In this document: positions 1 through 8,569 of the stretch, one piece after another
Layout of the letters: each line of letters begins with the position of its first letter
How positions within the stretch are numbered: position 1 is the first letter of the stretch
NCBI RefSeq assembly: GCF_042649925.1
Contig: NZ_JBHSAF010000001.1
Coordinates: 558,001 to 622,000, forward strand
DNA: 64,000 bases
Source of the DNA: Pseudaeromonas sharmana
GTDB taxonomy: Bacteria > Pseudomonadota > Gammaproteobacteria > Enterobacterales > Aeromonadaceae
Reading direction: 5' to 3'
Notes under the pieces: generated by a model
Told to the model about the DNA's origin: nothing
Databases searched by the model: none
Seen by the model: only the letters and a program-made list of their open reading frames with translations
Position numbers and translations under genes: made by a program

Positions 1-1523
1 GCATCGAGTGTTTGCAACCCCAGATAGCGGCCGACACCATGATCCAGATGCACCACCGGTTGGCCAATCGACAGTTCGGCCAGATTGCGGATGATGGCAT
101 CGTTACTGCCACCACCGCTTTTGCCGCGATCACGGCGGCGGCGCTGAACGACTCGCTCACCCAGCAGGTCGTTTTCACAGATGACGGCCAGTGCGGATTC
201 GGGCAGCACAAAGCCGGACTCCAGCGGACAGACCAGGATCCCGCAGCGCGCCGTGCCTTCGGCGAACAGGGCTAAGCTGTCGAACTCCTGTATTGCCAGC
301 GCCAGGGGTTGCAGCAGCTCGCGCAGCGATTCGCGACGACCTTCGGACTCGACACAGAACAGCACACGGCCGCTGAACTGGGACAACATCTGTTGTAATC
401 GCGCCAAGGGGTGTGTGGATTGACTTTCTATTGTCAGTTCCGGTAGCCGACCCACCGGCAGATTGTGCCGCCCAGCCTTCTGCTCAGCTGGGAGAGACTG
501 CAGGCAAAACTGGGCATAGCCTTTGAGGGCGGCAAACAGATCATCGACGGGCAGATAGAGATCGCGTGGCGGGAGTAACGGCCGATGCTGGTCATGGCGG
601 CGATCCTCGTAGCGGCGCTCGATATCCTGCCAGAAGGCAATCCCTGCATCGTGAAGCTCTCCGCAGGTCAACAGCAGGCTCTGCCGTGGCAGGTAGTCGA
701 GCAAGGTGGTCATCTGTTCGAAGAACAGCGGCAAGTAGTACTCGATCCCCGCGGGCCACATCCCCTTGCTGACTTGTTGATAGACACACTCCGGCGCCCG
801 GCTGATATCGAACCGCTCGCGGTAACGCTGACGAAATTGCTCTATGGCTTCCTTGTCTGTCGGGAATTCGTGTGCAGGTAGCAGACGCACTTCCGGGACC
901 GGATCGCTGGAGCGCTGGCTATCTGGGTCAAAGGCGCGGAGCGTATCGACCTCGTCATCGAAGAAATCGATACGATAGGGGTGGGTTGCCCCCATTGGGA
1001 AAAGATCCAGCAAGGAGCCGCGGGCGGCAAACTCGCCGTGTTCCAGCACCTGTTCGACGGCGTGGTAACCGGCCTGTTCCAGTCGCTGGCGCAGCCCGTG
1101 CAGATCGAGCTTATCACCCGGTTTTACCAGCAGGCTGAAACGGTCAATAAAGCTTTGCGGCGGCGTTCTCAACATCAGGGTAGCAATCGGCAGGATCAGC
1201 ACGCCTTTGCGCATGCGCGGCAGGTGATAGAGGGTTTCCAGCCGTTGCGAGATGATGTCCTGATGGGGAGAGAAGCTGTCATAGGGCAGGGTTTCCCAAT
1301 CGGGAAACAGCCAGACGGGCAAATGCTGATCCGCCAGCAAAAAGCGGACCTCCTGTTCAAGTCGTAACGCGGTCGGGGTGTCCGCAACCAACAGGACCAC
1401 AGGGTGTTCGTGTGCACCAACCAGTTCGGCAATGGCCAGTGACATACTGCTGCCGCTAAGTTGGCCCAGCGTCTGACGTGAACCTGAGGCCAGCAGCGGG
1501 GCCAGAGAAAAGAGGGTATTCAT
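1..1523 (-). CDS. mfd: Transcription-repair coupling factor Mfd, N-terminal part (cut by window edge)
   Basis: Reading the minus strand from the ATG at 1523 gives an open frame of about 507 codons that runs off the left edge. It begins MNTLFSLAPLLASG, and the last visible segment, IGQPVVHLDHGVGRYLGL, is the hallmark of the CarD-like RNA polymerase interaction domain of Mfd. The window therefore holds the UvrB-like N-terminal domains and the start of the RNAP-binding domain, while the translocase motor lies outside. Mfd removes RNA polymerase stalled at DNA damage and recruits UvrA. The neighbouring PilZ-like and lolCDE genes match the mfd context seen in Vibrio and Aeromonas relatives. The start is supported by the family N-terminus. 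Confidence 0.95.
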   Translation of the reverse strand, partial: MNTLFSLAPLLASGSRQTLGQLSGSSMSLAIAELVGAHEHPVVLLVADTPTALRLEQEVRFLLADQHLPVWLFPDWETLPYDSFSPHQDIISQRLETLYHLPRMRKGVLILPIATLMLRTPPQSFIDRFSLLVKPGDKLDLHGLRQRLEQAGYHAVEQVLEHGEFAARGSLLDLFPMGATHPYRIDFFDDEVDTLRAFDPDSQRSSDPVPEVRLLPAHEFPTDKEAIEQFRQRYRERFDISRAPECVYQQVSKGMWPAGIEYYLPLFFEQMTTLLDYLPRQSLLLTCGELHDAGIAFWQDIERRYEDRRHDQHRPLLPPRDLYLPVDDLFAALKGYAQFCLQSLPAEQKAGRHNLPVGRLPELTIESQSTHPLARLQQMLSQFSGRVLFCVESEGRRESLRELLQPLALAIQEFDSLALFAEGTARCGILVCPLESGFVLPESALAVICENDLLGERVVQRRRRDRGKSGGGSNDAIIRNLAELSIGQPVVHLDHGVGRYLGLQTLD

Positions 1524-1536
1524 CTATCGTTAACTT

Positions 1537-2106
1537 CTACTTTGTCGGGTTGGCTCGTTGCTCGGCGCGTAGTTTGAGCTGACGAGACTGAACATGCAGG
1601 CTGGCGCGAACCAGCAACTCCTGATCATCGTGACGCAAACGTACGTATTCGACATCCAGCTGATAGCCTGTCGGCACGGGATGACAGGCGACTATCCGCC
1701 CATAACAGTAGATGGCAGAGGCTTCATCCTCTAAAAACAGTTTGATTCTGAGCAGGCTCCCCGGGGGCCAGGGGTTGGTATCGTGAAAGCTCATGCCACT
1801 GCCGCCAAAACGGCTGGTGATGCGTCGCTGGCTAGGCTCGTCCATCTGGGACAGCAAATAGCCCAGTAGCAGGTTGATCTTGGCCGATTGCTGGTTGATC
1901 ACCTCGACCAGCACGCCAAACTCCTCTCCCATGCTGCGTAATTGGCGTGCCGTGCCGACATCAACATGGGTAATGGCGCCAGCGATGCGAAATGGCGCCG
2001 GCAGTTCTTGCTCAAGGGCTTCGAGCGTCGGCAGCACAAAATCGGCTGGCAATGGCTCAACATTCAGCGGTATCCCGTGTTCCACACTGAAAAACTGTTC
2101 GCTCAC
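1537..2106 (-). CDS. PilZ-like domain protein (PlzB-type)
   Basis: This 189-residue cytoplasmic protein starts at a GTG with AAGGA about nine bases upstream. The C-terminal half (about residues 95-180) looks like a PilZ beta-barrel: an SRFGGSGMSF segment sits where the D/N-x-S-x-x-G motif of PilZ proteins falls. The canonical RxxxR motif at the usual distance before it is not clear, so c-di-GMP binding is uncertain. A PilZ protein between mfd and lolC is known in Vibrio (plzB). The gene reads toward mfd with a 13-bp gap, so the two may be cotranscribed, and it is divergent from lolC. Family assignment rests on the residue pattern and context. Confidence 0.7.
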   Translation of the reverse strand: MSEQFFSVEHGIPLNVEPLPADFVLPTLEALEQELPAPFRIAGAITHVDVGTARQLRSMGEEFGVLVEVINQQSAKINLLLGYLLSQMDEPSQRRITSRFGGSGMSFHDTNPWPPGSLLRIKLFLEDEASAIYCYGRIVACHPVPTGYQLDVEYVRLRHDDQELLVRASLHVQSRQLKLRAEQRANPTK

Positions 2107-2119
2107 GACAGGAGATTCC

Positions 2120-2149
2120 TTGTTGCCATCAGGTATTTACATTTATTAT
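2120..2149 (+). promoter_or_regulatory. Candidate lolCDE promoter
   Basis: TTGTTG at 2120-2125 and TATTAT at 2144-2149 are 18 bp apart and lie in the 80-bp divergent gap 38 bp before the lolC start. The -10 box matches the consensus at five of six positions, but the -35 box is weak. This is a motif reading only. Confidence 0.35.
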
Positions 2150-2186
2150 CCGCTATCCCTCTTTAATAGCAACGCTCGGGAAAGGC

Positions 2187-3422
2187 GTGAAATCCTCTAT
2201 CTTCCAACCGTTAAGCCTGGCAATTGGCTTACGATATGCTGGCGCCCGCGGCGATAACCGCTTTGCCTCTTTTATTTCACTGTTCTCAACCTTCGGCATC
2301 GCCATTGGTGTGATGGCGTTGATCATCGTCAGTTCAGTGATGAATGGTTTCGAAGGGCAGTTGAAGAATCGTATTCTCGGGGTCATTCCCCATGCTGTGA
2401 TTACCCAGGATGCAGGGCGTCTTGCGGACTGGTCACACTGGGCTCCGGCGCTTTCAGCGCTGCCGGGGGTTGTGGCCGTAGCGCCACTGGTACGAGGCGA
2501 AGCCATGGTGCAAGGGCGCGGCCAACTGGCGGCGGTCATGCTGCAGGGCATCGATCCTGACCATTACCCGGCGGATGATCTGTTGCGCCAGAGTATGGGG
2601 GTGGATCGTCTGGCATCCCTCAAACCGGGGAGTTTCAACGTCATTCTTGGTGCCGCATTGGCGCGCAAGCTCGATGTGTTACCGGGCGACAAGGTCCGTC
2701 TACTATCGGCCGAGGGAAGCCGCTTTACGCCGATGGGCCGCATGCCGAGCCAGCGCCTGTTTACGGTCAGCGGAACCTTTGAGGTGGGGGCGGATGTCGA
2801 TGATCAGGTCGTGGTTGTGAACCTCGATGATGCCCGTCGGTTGCTGCGTTACCCCGCCAATACGGTAACCGGCCTGCGGGTCTGGATGCTGGATGCCTTT
2901 GCGGTCGGTGAACTGGCCCGGCGACTGCCGGATGCCAGTCTGCAGCAGCAGGATTGGCGTCAGGAACGGGGCGAGCTATTTCGCGCCGTGGCGATGGAAA
3001 AACAAATCATGGGGTTGATGCTGGTGCTAATCATCATGGTGGCGGCATTTAACATCCTCTCGGCGCTGGTGATGGTGGTGCTGGATAAACAAGGTGAAGT
3101 GGCCATTTTACGGACCATGGGCATGCAGCGGGCGACCGTGCTGCGCATCTTCATGATTCAGGGCGCCTGGAGTGGCATGCTGGGCGCCTTGATTGGCTCG
3201 CTGCTCGGTGTCTTGCTGGCGTTGTTTATCAACCCGTTGCTGCAACTGCTGGGATTGAACCTGTATATGACTGCTGGTGGCGTCGGGTTGCCGGTGCACA
3301 TAGTGCCGTCGCAAATCCTGCTCATCACATCGGGGGCTTTGCTGATTAGCTTTTTAGCCACTCTGTATCCTGCTTATCGTGCCACTCAGATCCGACCTGC
3401 CGAGGCGTTACGTTATGAATAA
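2187..3422 (+). CDS. lolC: Lipoprotein-releasing ABC transporter permease LolC
   Basis: This 411-residue inner-membrane permease has the MacB/FtsX-type layout: one N-terminal membrane helix (about 25-48), a large periplasmic domain, then three C-terminal helices (about 270-395). The cytoplasmic coupling segment KQGEVAILRTMG lies between helices 2 and 3, as in LolC/LolE. With LolD and LolE it extracts mature lipoproteins from the inner membrane and passes them to LolA. The N-terminus FQPLSLAIGLRY matches LolC closely. The start is GTG, with GGG six bases upstream and a second purine run almost touching it, so initiation may be modest. It is the first gene of lolCDE and overlaps lolD by 8 bp. 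Confidence 0.95.
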   Translation: MKSSIFQPLSLAIGLRYAGARGDNRFASFISLFSTFGIAIGVMALIIVSSVMNGFEGQLKNRILGVIPHAVITQDAGRLADWSHWAPALSALPGVVAVAPLVRGEAMVQGRGQLAAVMLQGIDPDHYPADDLLRQSMGVDRLASLKPGSFNVILGAALARKLDVLPGDKVRLLSAEGSRFTPMGRMPSQRLFTVSGTFEVGADVDDQVVVVNLDDARRLLRYPANTVTGLRVWMLDAFAVGELARRLPDASLQQQDWRQERGELFRAVAMEKQIMGLMLVLIIMVAAFNILSALVMVVLDKQGEVAILRTMGMQRATVLRIFMIQGAWSGMLGALIGSLLGVLLALFINPLLQLLGLNLYMTAGGVGLPVHIVPSQILLITSGALLISFLATLYPAYRATQIRPAEALRYE

Positions 3423-4101
3423 AACCCTGTTGCTGTCCTGTCAGGGACTGACTAAAACCTATCGAGAAGGCAAACTGGAGACACCCGTATTGCGCGGTGT
3501 CGACCTGGCCTTGTCTGCCGCTGAGATGTTGGCGGTTGTCGGCAGCTCCGGTTCCGGCAAGAGCACCTTGTTGCATCTGCTGGGGGCACTGGATACCCCG
3601 AGCAGTGGCCAAGTGCTGTTCGGCGCTCAGGACATTCATCAGTGGTCCGGACGAGAGCAAGCGCTATTTCGCAACCGTGAACTGGGCTTCGTGTATCAGT
3701 TTCATCATCTGCTTGGCGAGTTTACTGCGTTGGAAAATGCGGCCATGCCACTTTTGATTGCTGGTGAGGCCGTCAAGGTAGCCAGTGCCAAGGCGGCTGC
3801 CATGCTGGAGCGTGTTGGTCTGGGTCATCGGCTTGAACACAAGCCCTCCGAGCTGTCTGGCGGGGAGCGGCAGCGTGTGGCCATTGCACGGGCGCTGGTC
3901 AATGCACCTAAGCTGGTGTTGGCGGATGAGCCGACCGGTAATCTTGACCACAAGAGTGCCGACAGCATCTATGCCCTGATGTGCGAACTCAATGCCGATC
4001 TGGGTACGGCTTTTATCGTCGTCACACACGATCGCGCCCTGGCCGCCCGTTTGCACCGACGCATCTCGCTGGTCGATGGACTGGTCGTGGAGGCGCAGTA
4101 A
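3415..4101 (+). CDS. lolD: Lipoprotein-releasing ABC transporter ATPase LolD
   Basis: This 228-residue ABC ATPase powers LolCE. Walker A GSSGSGKST is at residues 43-51, the signature LSGGE at 147-151 and Walker B LVLADEPTG from 167, followed by the usual H-loop (VVTHD). The chosen ATG at 3415 gives the standard N-terminus MNKTLLLSCQGLTKTY. It overlaps the end of lolC and has GAGG nine bases upstream. A longer frame opens at 3379 but would lie inside lolC and adds no homologous sequence. The stop overlaps the lolE start by one base (TAATG), which suggests translational coupling. Confidence 0.96.
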   Translation: MNKTLLLSCQGLTKTYREGKLETPVLRGVDLALSAAEMLAVVGSSGSGKSTLLHLLGALDTPSSGQVLFGAQDIHQWSGREQALFRNRELGFVYQFHHLLGEFTALENAAMPLLIAGEAVKVASAKAAAMLERVGLGHRLEHKPSELSGGERQRVAIARALVNAPKLVLADEPTGNLDHKSADSIYALMCELNADLGTAFIVVTHDRALAARLHRRISLVDGLVVEAQ

Positions 4102-5354
4102 TGTATCGTCCTCTGGCGCTGTTTCTCGGTCTGCGTTACAGCCAGGCCCGTCGTAGCAGCGGATTTGTCTCTTTTATCTCGGCGTCATCCGTAATTGGCA
4201 TTACGCTGGGAGTTATGGCGCTGATCCTGGGCCTGTCGGCGATGAATGGCTTCGAGCGAGAGTTGCATAACAGGGTGTTGTCGGTTGTCCCGCATGCTGA
4301 AACGACGCTGGTGCGCGGTGAGATGGCCGACTGGCAGAGTGCACGTCAGTTGCTGGAGTCCAGCACGGGTATTACCGCCGCAGCGCCATTGATCGTGCTG
4401 AATGGGCTACTGGAAAACGGCTCGCGGATGAAAGCGGTACAACTGCGGGCGGTATTGCCTGAGGCGGAAGGCCATGTCTCGGCGGCCGGGCGCTTCATGA
4501 GTGGACAGGGGTTGCTTGCCCTGAAACCCGGAGAGGATGGCATGGTGCTCGGCAAGGGCATTGCTGACAAACTTGGCGCCCAGGTTGGTGATACCTTGAC
4601 GTTGATGCTGCCCGATGTGACTGCCAGTGGTGAGGATGCCGGGCTCAAATCGCCGCAGCAGCGCCGCTTTCGGATCGTCAGTCTGCTGGAGATTGGGGGG
4701 CAGCTCGACAGCCTGCTGGGCTTTATCCATCTCAACGATGCCCAGCAAGCGTTAAACCTGGGGGATCGGGTGCAAGGCTTCAGTCTGAAGACGACCGATC
4801 TGATGCATGCCGAGACCCTGGCGTTTGCTGCAGCCAGTCGCCTGGATGCTCCTATGTATGTACGTAGCTGGAAAAATTCACAGGGTTATCTGTATCAGGA
4901 CATCCAGCTGGTACGCACCGTCATGTATGTCGTCATGCTGATGGTGGTTGCCGTGGCCTGCTTTAATATCGTATCGACCCTGGTGATGGCAGTGAACGAG
5001 AAGCGCAGTGATATTGCCATCCTGAAGACCATGGGGGCGGGAGCTTGGCAAATCCGTTTGACATTCATGATCCAGGGGCTGGTGAATGGATTGGCGGGAT
5101 CTGTGTTGGGAGGCGTGTTGGGGGCCGGTTTGTCACGCTATCTGACGGCCGCAATTCATGCCATCGAAGGCTGGCTTGGACACCGTTTTCTCAATCCGGA
5201 CATCTATTTCATCGATTTCTTGCCGTCGGAGCTGCATGGTTCGGATGTCATCATCGTCTGTGGGTCTGCGCTATTGATGAGCCTGCTGGCGACCCTCTAT
5301 CCAGCATGGCGAGCCAGCGGTCTGCAACCGGCACGCGAGCTGGGGCATGGCTAA
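4101..5354 (+). CDS. lolE: Lipoprotein-releasing ABC transporter permease LolE
   Basis: This 417-residue paralogue of LolC has the same four-helix MacB/FtsX architecture. It begins MYRPLALFLGLRYSQARR and carries the coupling motif EKRSDIAILKTMGAG before the third helix. LolE forms the LolCDE exporter with LolC and two LolD subunits. The start is fixed by the TAATG overlap with lolD, since a frame extending upstream to 3981 lies within lolD. Length is close to the usual 410-415 residues. The gene closes the operon and is followed by a hairpin at 5416-5436. Confidence 0.95.
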   Translation: MYRPLALFLGLRYSQARRSSGFVSFISASSVIGITLGVMALILGLSAMNGFERELHNRVLSVVPHAETTLVRGEMADWQSARQLLESSTGITAAAPLIVLNGLLENGSRMKAVQLRAVLPEAEGHVSAAGRFMSGQGLLALKPGEDGMVLGKGIADKLGAQVGDTLTLMLPDVTASGEDAGLKSPQQRRFRIVSLLEIGGQLDSLLGFIHLNDAQQALNLGDRVQGFSLKTTDLMHAETLAFAAASRLDAPMYVRSWKNSQGYLYQDIQLVRTVMYVVMLMVVAVACFNIVSTLVMAVNEKRSDIAILKTMGAGAWQIRLTFMIQGLVNGLAGSVLGGVLGAGLSRYLTAAIHAIEGWLGHRFLNPDIYFIDFLPSELHGSDVIIVCGSALLMSLLATLYPAWRASGLQPARELGHG

Positions 5355-5415
5355 GCCACAGCCTGGTTTTCGCGCGGGGCGTCATCTTGGCGCCAGGTTC
5401 GCGCAGTAAATGAAA

Positions 5416-5436
5416 CGGGCACCCAAGAGGTGCCCG
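5416..5436. terminator. Hairpin between convergent lolE and chemoreceptor gene
   Basis: The arms CGGGCACC (5416-5423) and GGTGCCCG (5429-5436) form a perfect 8-bp stem with a 5-base loop, between two convergent genes. T-rich flanks are short on both sides, so it may serve as a modest bidirectional terminator. Confidence 0.7.
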
Positions 5437-5456
5437 CTTTACATGTGTCCGAGCCC

Positions 5457-7094
5457 TCAGATTCTAAATCGGGTCACCATACCACTCAGGTGACTGGCGA
5501 GCTGGTTCAGCTCCTCGCAAGCATGAGCCATCTCTTTGGAGCCGGCAGCGACTTCATCCGATGCCTGACTGATACGCACTATGTTGCTATTGAGCTCGTC
5601 TGAGACCGACCCTTGCTGTTCGGTGGCAGTGGCCACCTGCGTCATCATATGCGAGATGCTGCTGGCCGAACCGCTGATTTCAGAAATAGAGGCGCCGGCC
5701 TGACGGGCGATATCGATGGTACTGTTCATCATCTGCTGGCTCTTTTGCATGCTCTCGCCGGCTTGAGTGGAACGCAGTTGCAACTCGGAGATGATGCGGT
5801 TGATTTCGGCGGTGGAGTCTTGCGTGCGTTTGGCGAGGGTTCGTACCTCATCGGCGACGACGGCAAAACCACGGCCCTGTTCGCCGGCACGGGCAGCTTC
5901 GATCGCTGCGTTGAGTGCCAGCAAGTTGGTTTGATCGGCGATGCCGCGGATGACTTCCAGTACGACACTGATATTGCGGCTGTCGGCATCAAGTTTATGG
6001 ACGACGTTGGCGGTCTGCTCCAACTCGCTGGCCACCTTATCGACGCTATTGATGGTGTTATTCACCATGCTGGCGCCGTGATCGGCACGGGTACTTGCGT
6101 CTTCTGACGCCTTGGCGGTGTCGTTGGTATTGCGGGCAATTTCCTGAACCGTAGCCTGCATCTCGTTCATTGCCGTTGCCAGCATGTTCAGCTCATCTTT
6201 CTGACTGTGCATGTTACCGGCTGACTGGGTGGCCAAGGCACTGATCTCGTTGGTGGCCGAGGAGAGCTGGTCGACGCAGTGGTGAACATCCGTCACCAAC
6301 ATGCGCAAGTTAACGCACATCTTGTCAAAGCCGGCGGCTAGCTCACCGATCTCATCGCGTTGGAAATGGGTCAGATCAATTTGCTGGCTTAGATCGCCGT
6401 TGGCAACTCGGTGAATGTCGTTCAGTAGCCGTTGCAATGGCTGGCGGATCTGCCGAATCAGCAACCAGGCACCAGCAATCACCAGCAAGGTGGCCACCAG
6501 GCTGATGACCACACTGATCCGGCTGGCTTGATTAAACACGTCGTCGGCCTGCCTGGTCAGAATCCTGGCACCCTCGGCATTGAGCTGGATCAGTTTGGCG
6601 ACTTCAGTGGAGGCGGCGTTTACCGCATCCCGGGTCAGAATGCGTTGCTGTTTGATCTGTTCGACATTCCTGTTCAACAGCGCCTGGGAGAGATTTTCAT
6701 GGGCGCGCAGATAGCTCTCGGTCAGTGTTTTCGCCTGCTGATAGCGCTGCTGTTCTTCGCTATCCATCTGGGCTGTGTTCTGGTAGTCGTCGAATGCCTT
6801 GTTCAGCGTTGTCTTACTGCCGGTAAACCGGTCCAGCTGTTTTTGCACTTCGGCCGCATCGTTGTCGAGAAAGCCGATGATGGCACCCATTTCGGCGCGG
6901 CGTGCATTGAGCAACGACTCTTCGATTAAGCCGGCATACTGCATGGATGGTAACAAATCGTTGGTAATGGACTCTGAAACATCATAAATGCGGCCCATTT
7001 GACTGCTGGCAAACCAGGCCAGGCCGGCAATGATCAAAACGCAACCGCTAAAACCCATGACCAGTTTTCGGCCAATCGACTGATTGTTAAGCAT
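5457..7094 (-). CDS. Methyl-accepting chemotaxis protein
   Basis: This chemoreceptor of about 546 residues has a first membrane helix near residues 12-32, a periplasmic helical domain of about 150 residues (four-helix-bundle type by its heptad-like pattern), a second helix near 190-210, a HAMP domain, and a long cytoplasmic signalling coiled coil. The CheA/CheW-contacting hairpin tip is clear (IADQTNLLALNAAIEAARAG). The C-terminus ends FRI without the NWETF-type CheR/CheB tether. The ATG at 7094 (MLNNQSIGRKLVMGF) is preceded by GGGGGAG at short spacing, and an in-frame ATG at 7145 would add 17 unconvincing residues. The ligand cannot be read from the sequence. Confidence 0.93.
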   Translation of the reverse strand: MLNNQSIGRKLVMGFSGCVLIIAGLAWFASSQMGRIYDVSESITNDLLPSMQYAGLIEESLLNARRAEMGAIIGFLDNDAAEVQKQLDRFTGSKTTLNKAFDDYQNTAQMDSEEQQRYQQAKTLTESYLRAHENLSQALLNRNVEQIKQQRILTRDAVNAASTEVAKLIQLNAEGARILTRQADDVFNQASRISVVISLVATLLVIAGAWLLIRQIRQPLQRLLNDIHRVANGDLSQQIDLTHFQRDEIGELAAGFDKMCVNLRMLVTDVHHCVDQLSSATNEISALATQSAGNMHSQKDELNMLATAMNEMQATVQEIARNTNDTAKASEDASTRADHGASMVNNTINSVDKVASELEQTANVVHKLDADSRNISVVLEVIRGIADQTNLLALNAAIEAARAGEQGRGFAVVADEVRTLAKRTQDSTAEINRIISELQLRSTQAGESMQKSQQMMNSTIDIARQAGASISEISGSASSISHMMTQVATATEQQGSVSDELNSNIVRISQASDEVAAGSKEMAHACEELNQLASHLSGMVTRFRI

Positions 7095-7195
7095 AACTCC
7101 CCCGAACACGGCTGATGCCAATTTGCTTTGAGCATAGTCGAGCACAGCGCAATGCGCGCTCCCGTCGGGGTTGGTGGCAGGCGCAGAAATGAAAA

Positions 7196-7214
7196 GGGGT
7201 GGCTAAGCCACCCC
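7196..7214 (-). terminator. Terminator after dedA-family gene
   Basis: The arms GGGGTGGC (7196-7203) and GCCACCCC (7207-7214) form an 8-bp GC-rich stem. On the minus strand it is followed by TTTTC, directly after the DedA-family stop codon. Confidence 0.8.
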
Positions 7215-7221
7215 GTCTGAT

Positions 7222-7839
7222 TCATTCGGTACTGTCTTCTCGTCGGCGGCGCAAATACAGGCGCAGATAATAGCCGCCAACCAGCAAGATGATCACTGCA
7301 GCAAGAGCTAGCAAGCTGACTTGACCGCGTTCGACCCATTTCATCAACCAATCCCGGTTATAAGCACCGAAATAGCCAAGGTAAACCCATAGCGGAACGG
7401 AAATGAGTGCGGCGAAACCGTCCATCAATAAGAATCGCAGGTAGCTGACCCTGCGGCTCATTCCTGCGGTAATGAAGATCGGTGAGCGCAGACCGGGTAA
7501 GAAACGGGCGATAAACAATACCCAGTGGCCATATTTCTCAAATTTTTCTTGAACGTGAGCGAAGCGATGGGGGGGGAGTAGACGACGAAATAACGGAAAC
7601 TGCTGGATTCGTTCCCCGAAGATTCGCCCCATGGTGAACATGGTGCCATCACCAATCAGTACGCCAGCCATACCGACCAGAAACATCAAGTGCACGTCGG
7701 CAAACCCCAAGCCTGCGATGATGCCGCCAGCCACCAGCGTAATATCCTCCGGGATAGGGACGCCAAAACCGCAGATCAGCAGAATGAAAAACACGGCGAA
7801 ATAACCGTAATCGGTAAACAGCGCGATCAGAATATCCAT
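7222..7839 (-). CDS. DedA family membrane protein
   Basis: This 205-residue integral membrane protein has the DedA/VTT-domain pattern. Near the N-terminus is FGVPIPEDITLVAGG, containing the acidic residue in the re-entrant loop, and later comes a conserved arginine segment (ARFLPGLRSPIFITAG). DedA proteins are undecaprenyl-phosphate or phospholipid translocase-like and act in the inner membrane in envelope homeostasis. Several hydrophobic helices follow, and the C-terminus is basic and arginine-rich (about residues 190-205). The gene is separated from the upstream DUF2062 gene by 165 bp in which nothing specific was recognised. Which DedA subgroup it belongs to is unclear. Confidence 0.9.
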   Translation of the reverse strand: MDILIALFTDYGYFAVFFILLICGFGVPIPEDITLVAGGIIAGLGFADVHLMFLVGMAGVLIGDGTMFTMGRIFGERIQQFPLFRRLLPPHRFAHVQEKFEKYGHWVLFIARFLPGLRSPIFITAGMSRRVSYLRFLLMDGFAALISVPLWVYLGYFGAYNRDWLMKWVERGQVSLLALAAVIILLVGGYYLRLYLRRRREDSTE

Positions 7840-8004
7840 CGTCTTGTTATGACCTCGAATGCGAACGAGCCGGTAATATGTCTGTTACCAATACTCGGCT
7901 CACTACATGACAAGCGTGCGAGCGGGGGATGTAAACCGTCCCACACTCTACCCGAGGGGAGCGGTTCCGCCTAGCAAAATCATGTCATTGTGCCGTTTGA
8001 TCGT

Positions 8005-8529
8005 TCAGGGTTGCATCAATCCCCGGCGCCGTAGCCGCTGACGATAGCGCAAACGCACTGAATAGCGCCAACCTCCTTGCACCAAGAGGTACCCAACCAC
8101 GCTGCTGACGAGCGCCATGACGACACATCCCAGCAAAAATGGTTTGCCAATCGTTTCCATCACGCTAGTCAGCCAGCTCCATGACAGAACAGGTGAAAAC
8201 TCGACAGGTGGCAGCCCTAGCAGCAGGCGACCAACATAGTAAGCCAGATAAAACAGGGCTGGCATGGTAACGGGGTTGGTCAGCCAGACCGTGGCGACCG
8301 AGATTGGAATATTGACTCGCCAGATGATGGCCGCGCCGGCAGCCAGAACCATCTGGAACGGGACGGGGATCCAGGCCATGAAGAGTCCGACTGCGATAGC
8401 CCCTGCGGCGGAGCGGCGATTAAGGTGCCACAACCCGGGGTGGTCCAGCCAGCGGGCAAAACAGCGCAGGTGTTTGTGGTGGCGCAGTTTGTGCGGGTCT
8501 GGCATCCAGCGTTTCATCAACTCTTTCAC
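8005..8529 (-). CDS. DUF2062 membrane protein
   Basis: This 174-residue protein has the DUF2062 pattern: a basic N-terminus, then a hydrophobic core with AVGLFMAWIPVPFQM and a WLTNPVTMPALFY segment, and a C-terminal hydrophobic stretch ending in a basic tail. The function of the family is not established. The start is GTG at 8529 with GAGA seven bases upstream, and an internal ATG four codons later is an alternative. It is divergent from comEC, with only 40 bp between the starts. Confidence 0.85.
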   Translation of the reverse strand: MKELMKRWMPDPHKLRHHKHLRCFARWLDHPGLWHLNRRSAAGAIAVGLFMAWIPVPFQMVLAAGAAIIWRVNIPISVATVWLTNPVTMPALFYLAYYVGRLLLGLPPVEFSPVLSWSWLTSVMETIGKPFLLGCVVMALVSSVVGYLLVQGGWRYSVRLRYRQRLRRRGLMQP

Positions 8530-8569
8530 GTTGTTCTCTCGTCGACACGATCAGCTTGCAAGCTGTCTG

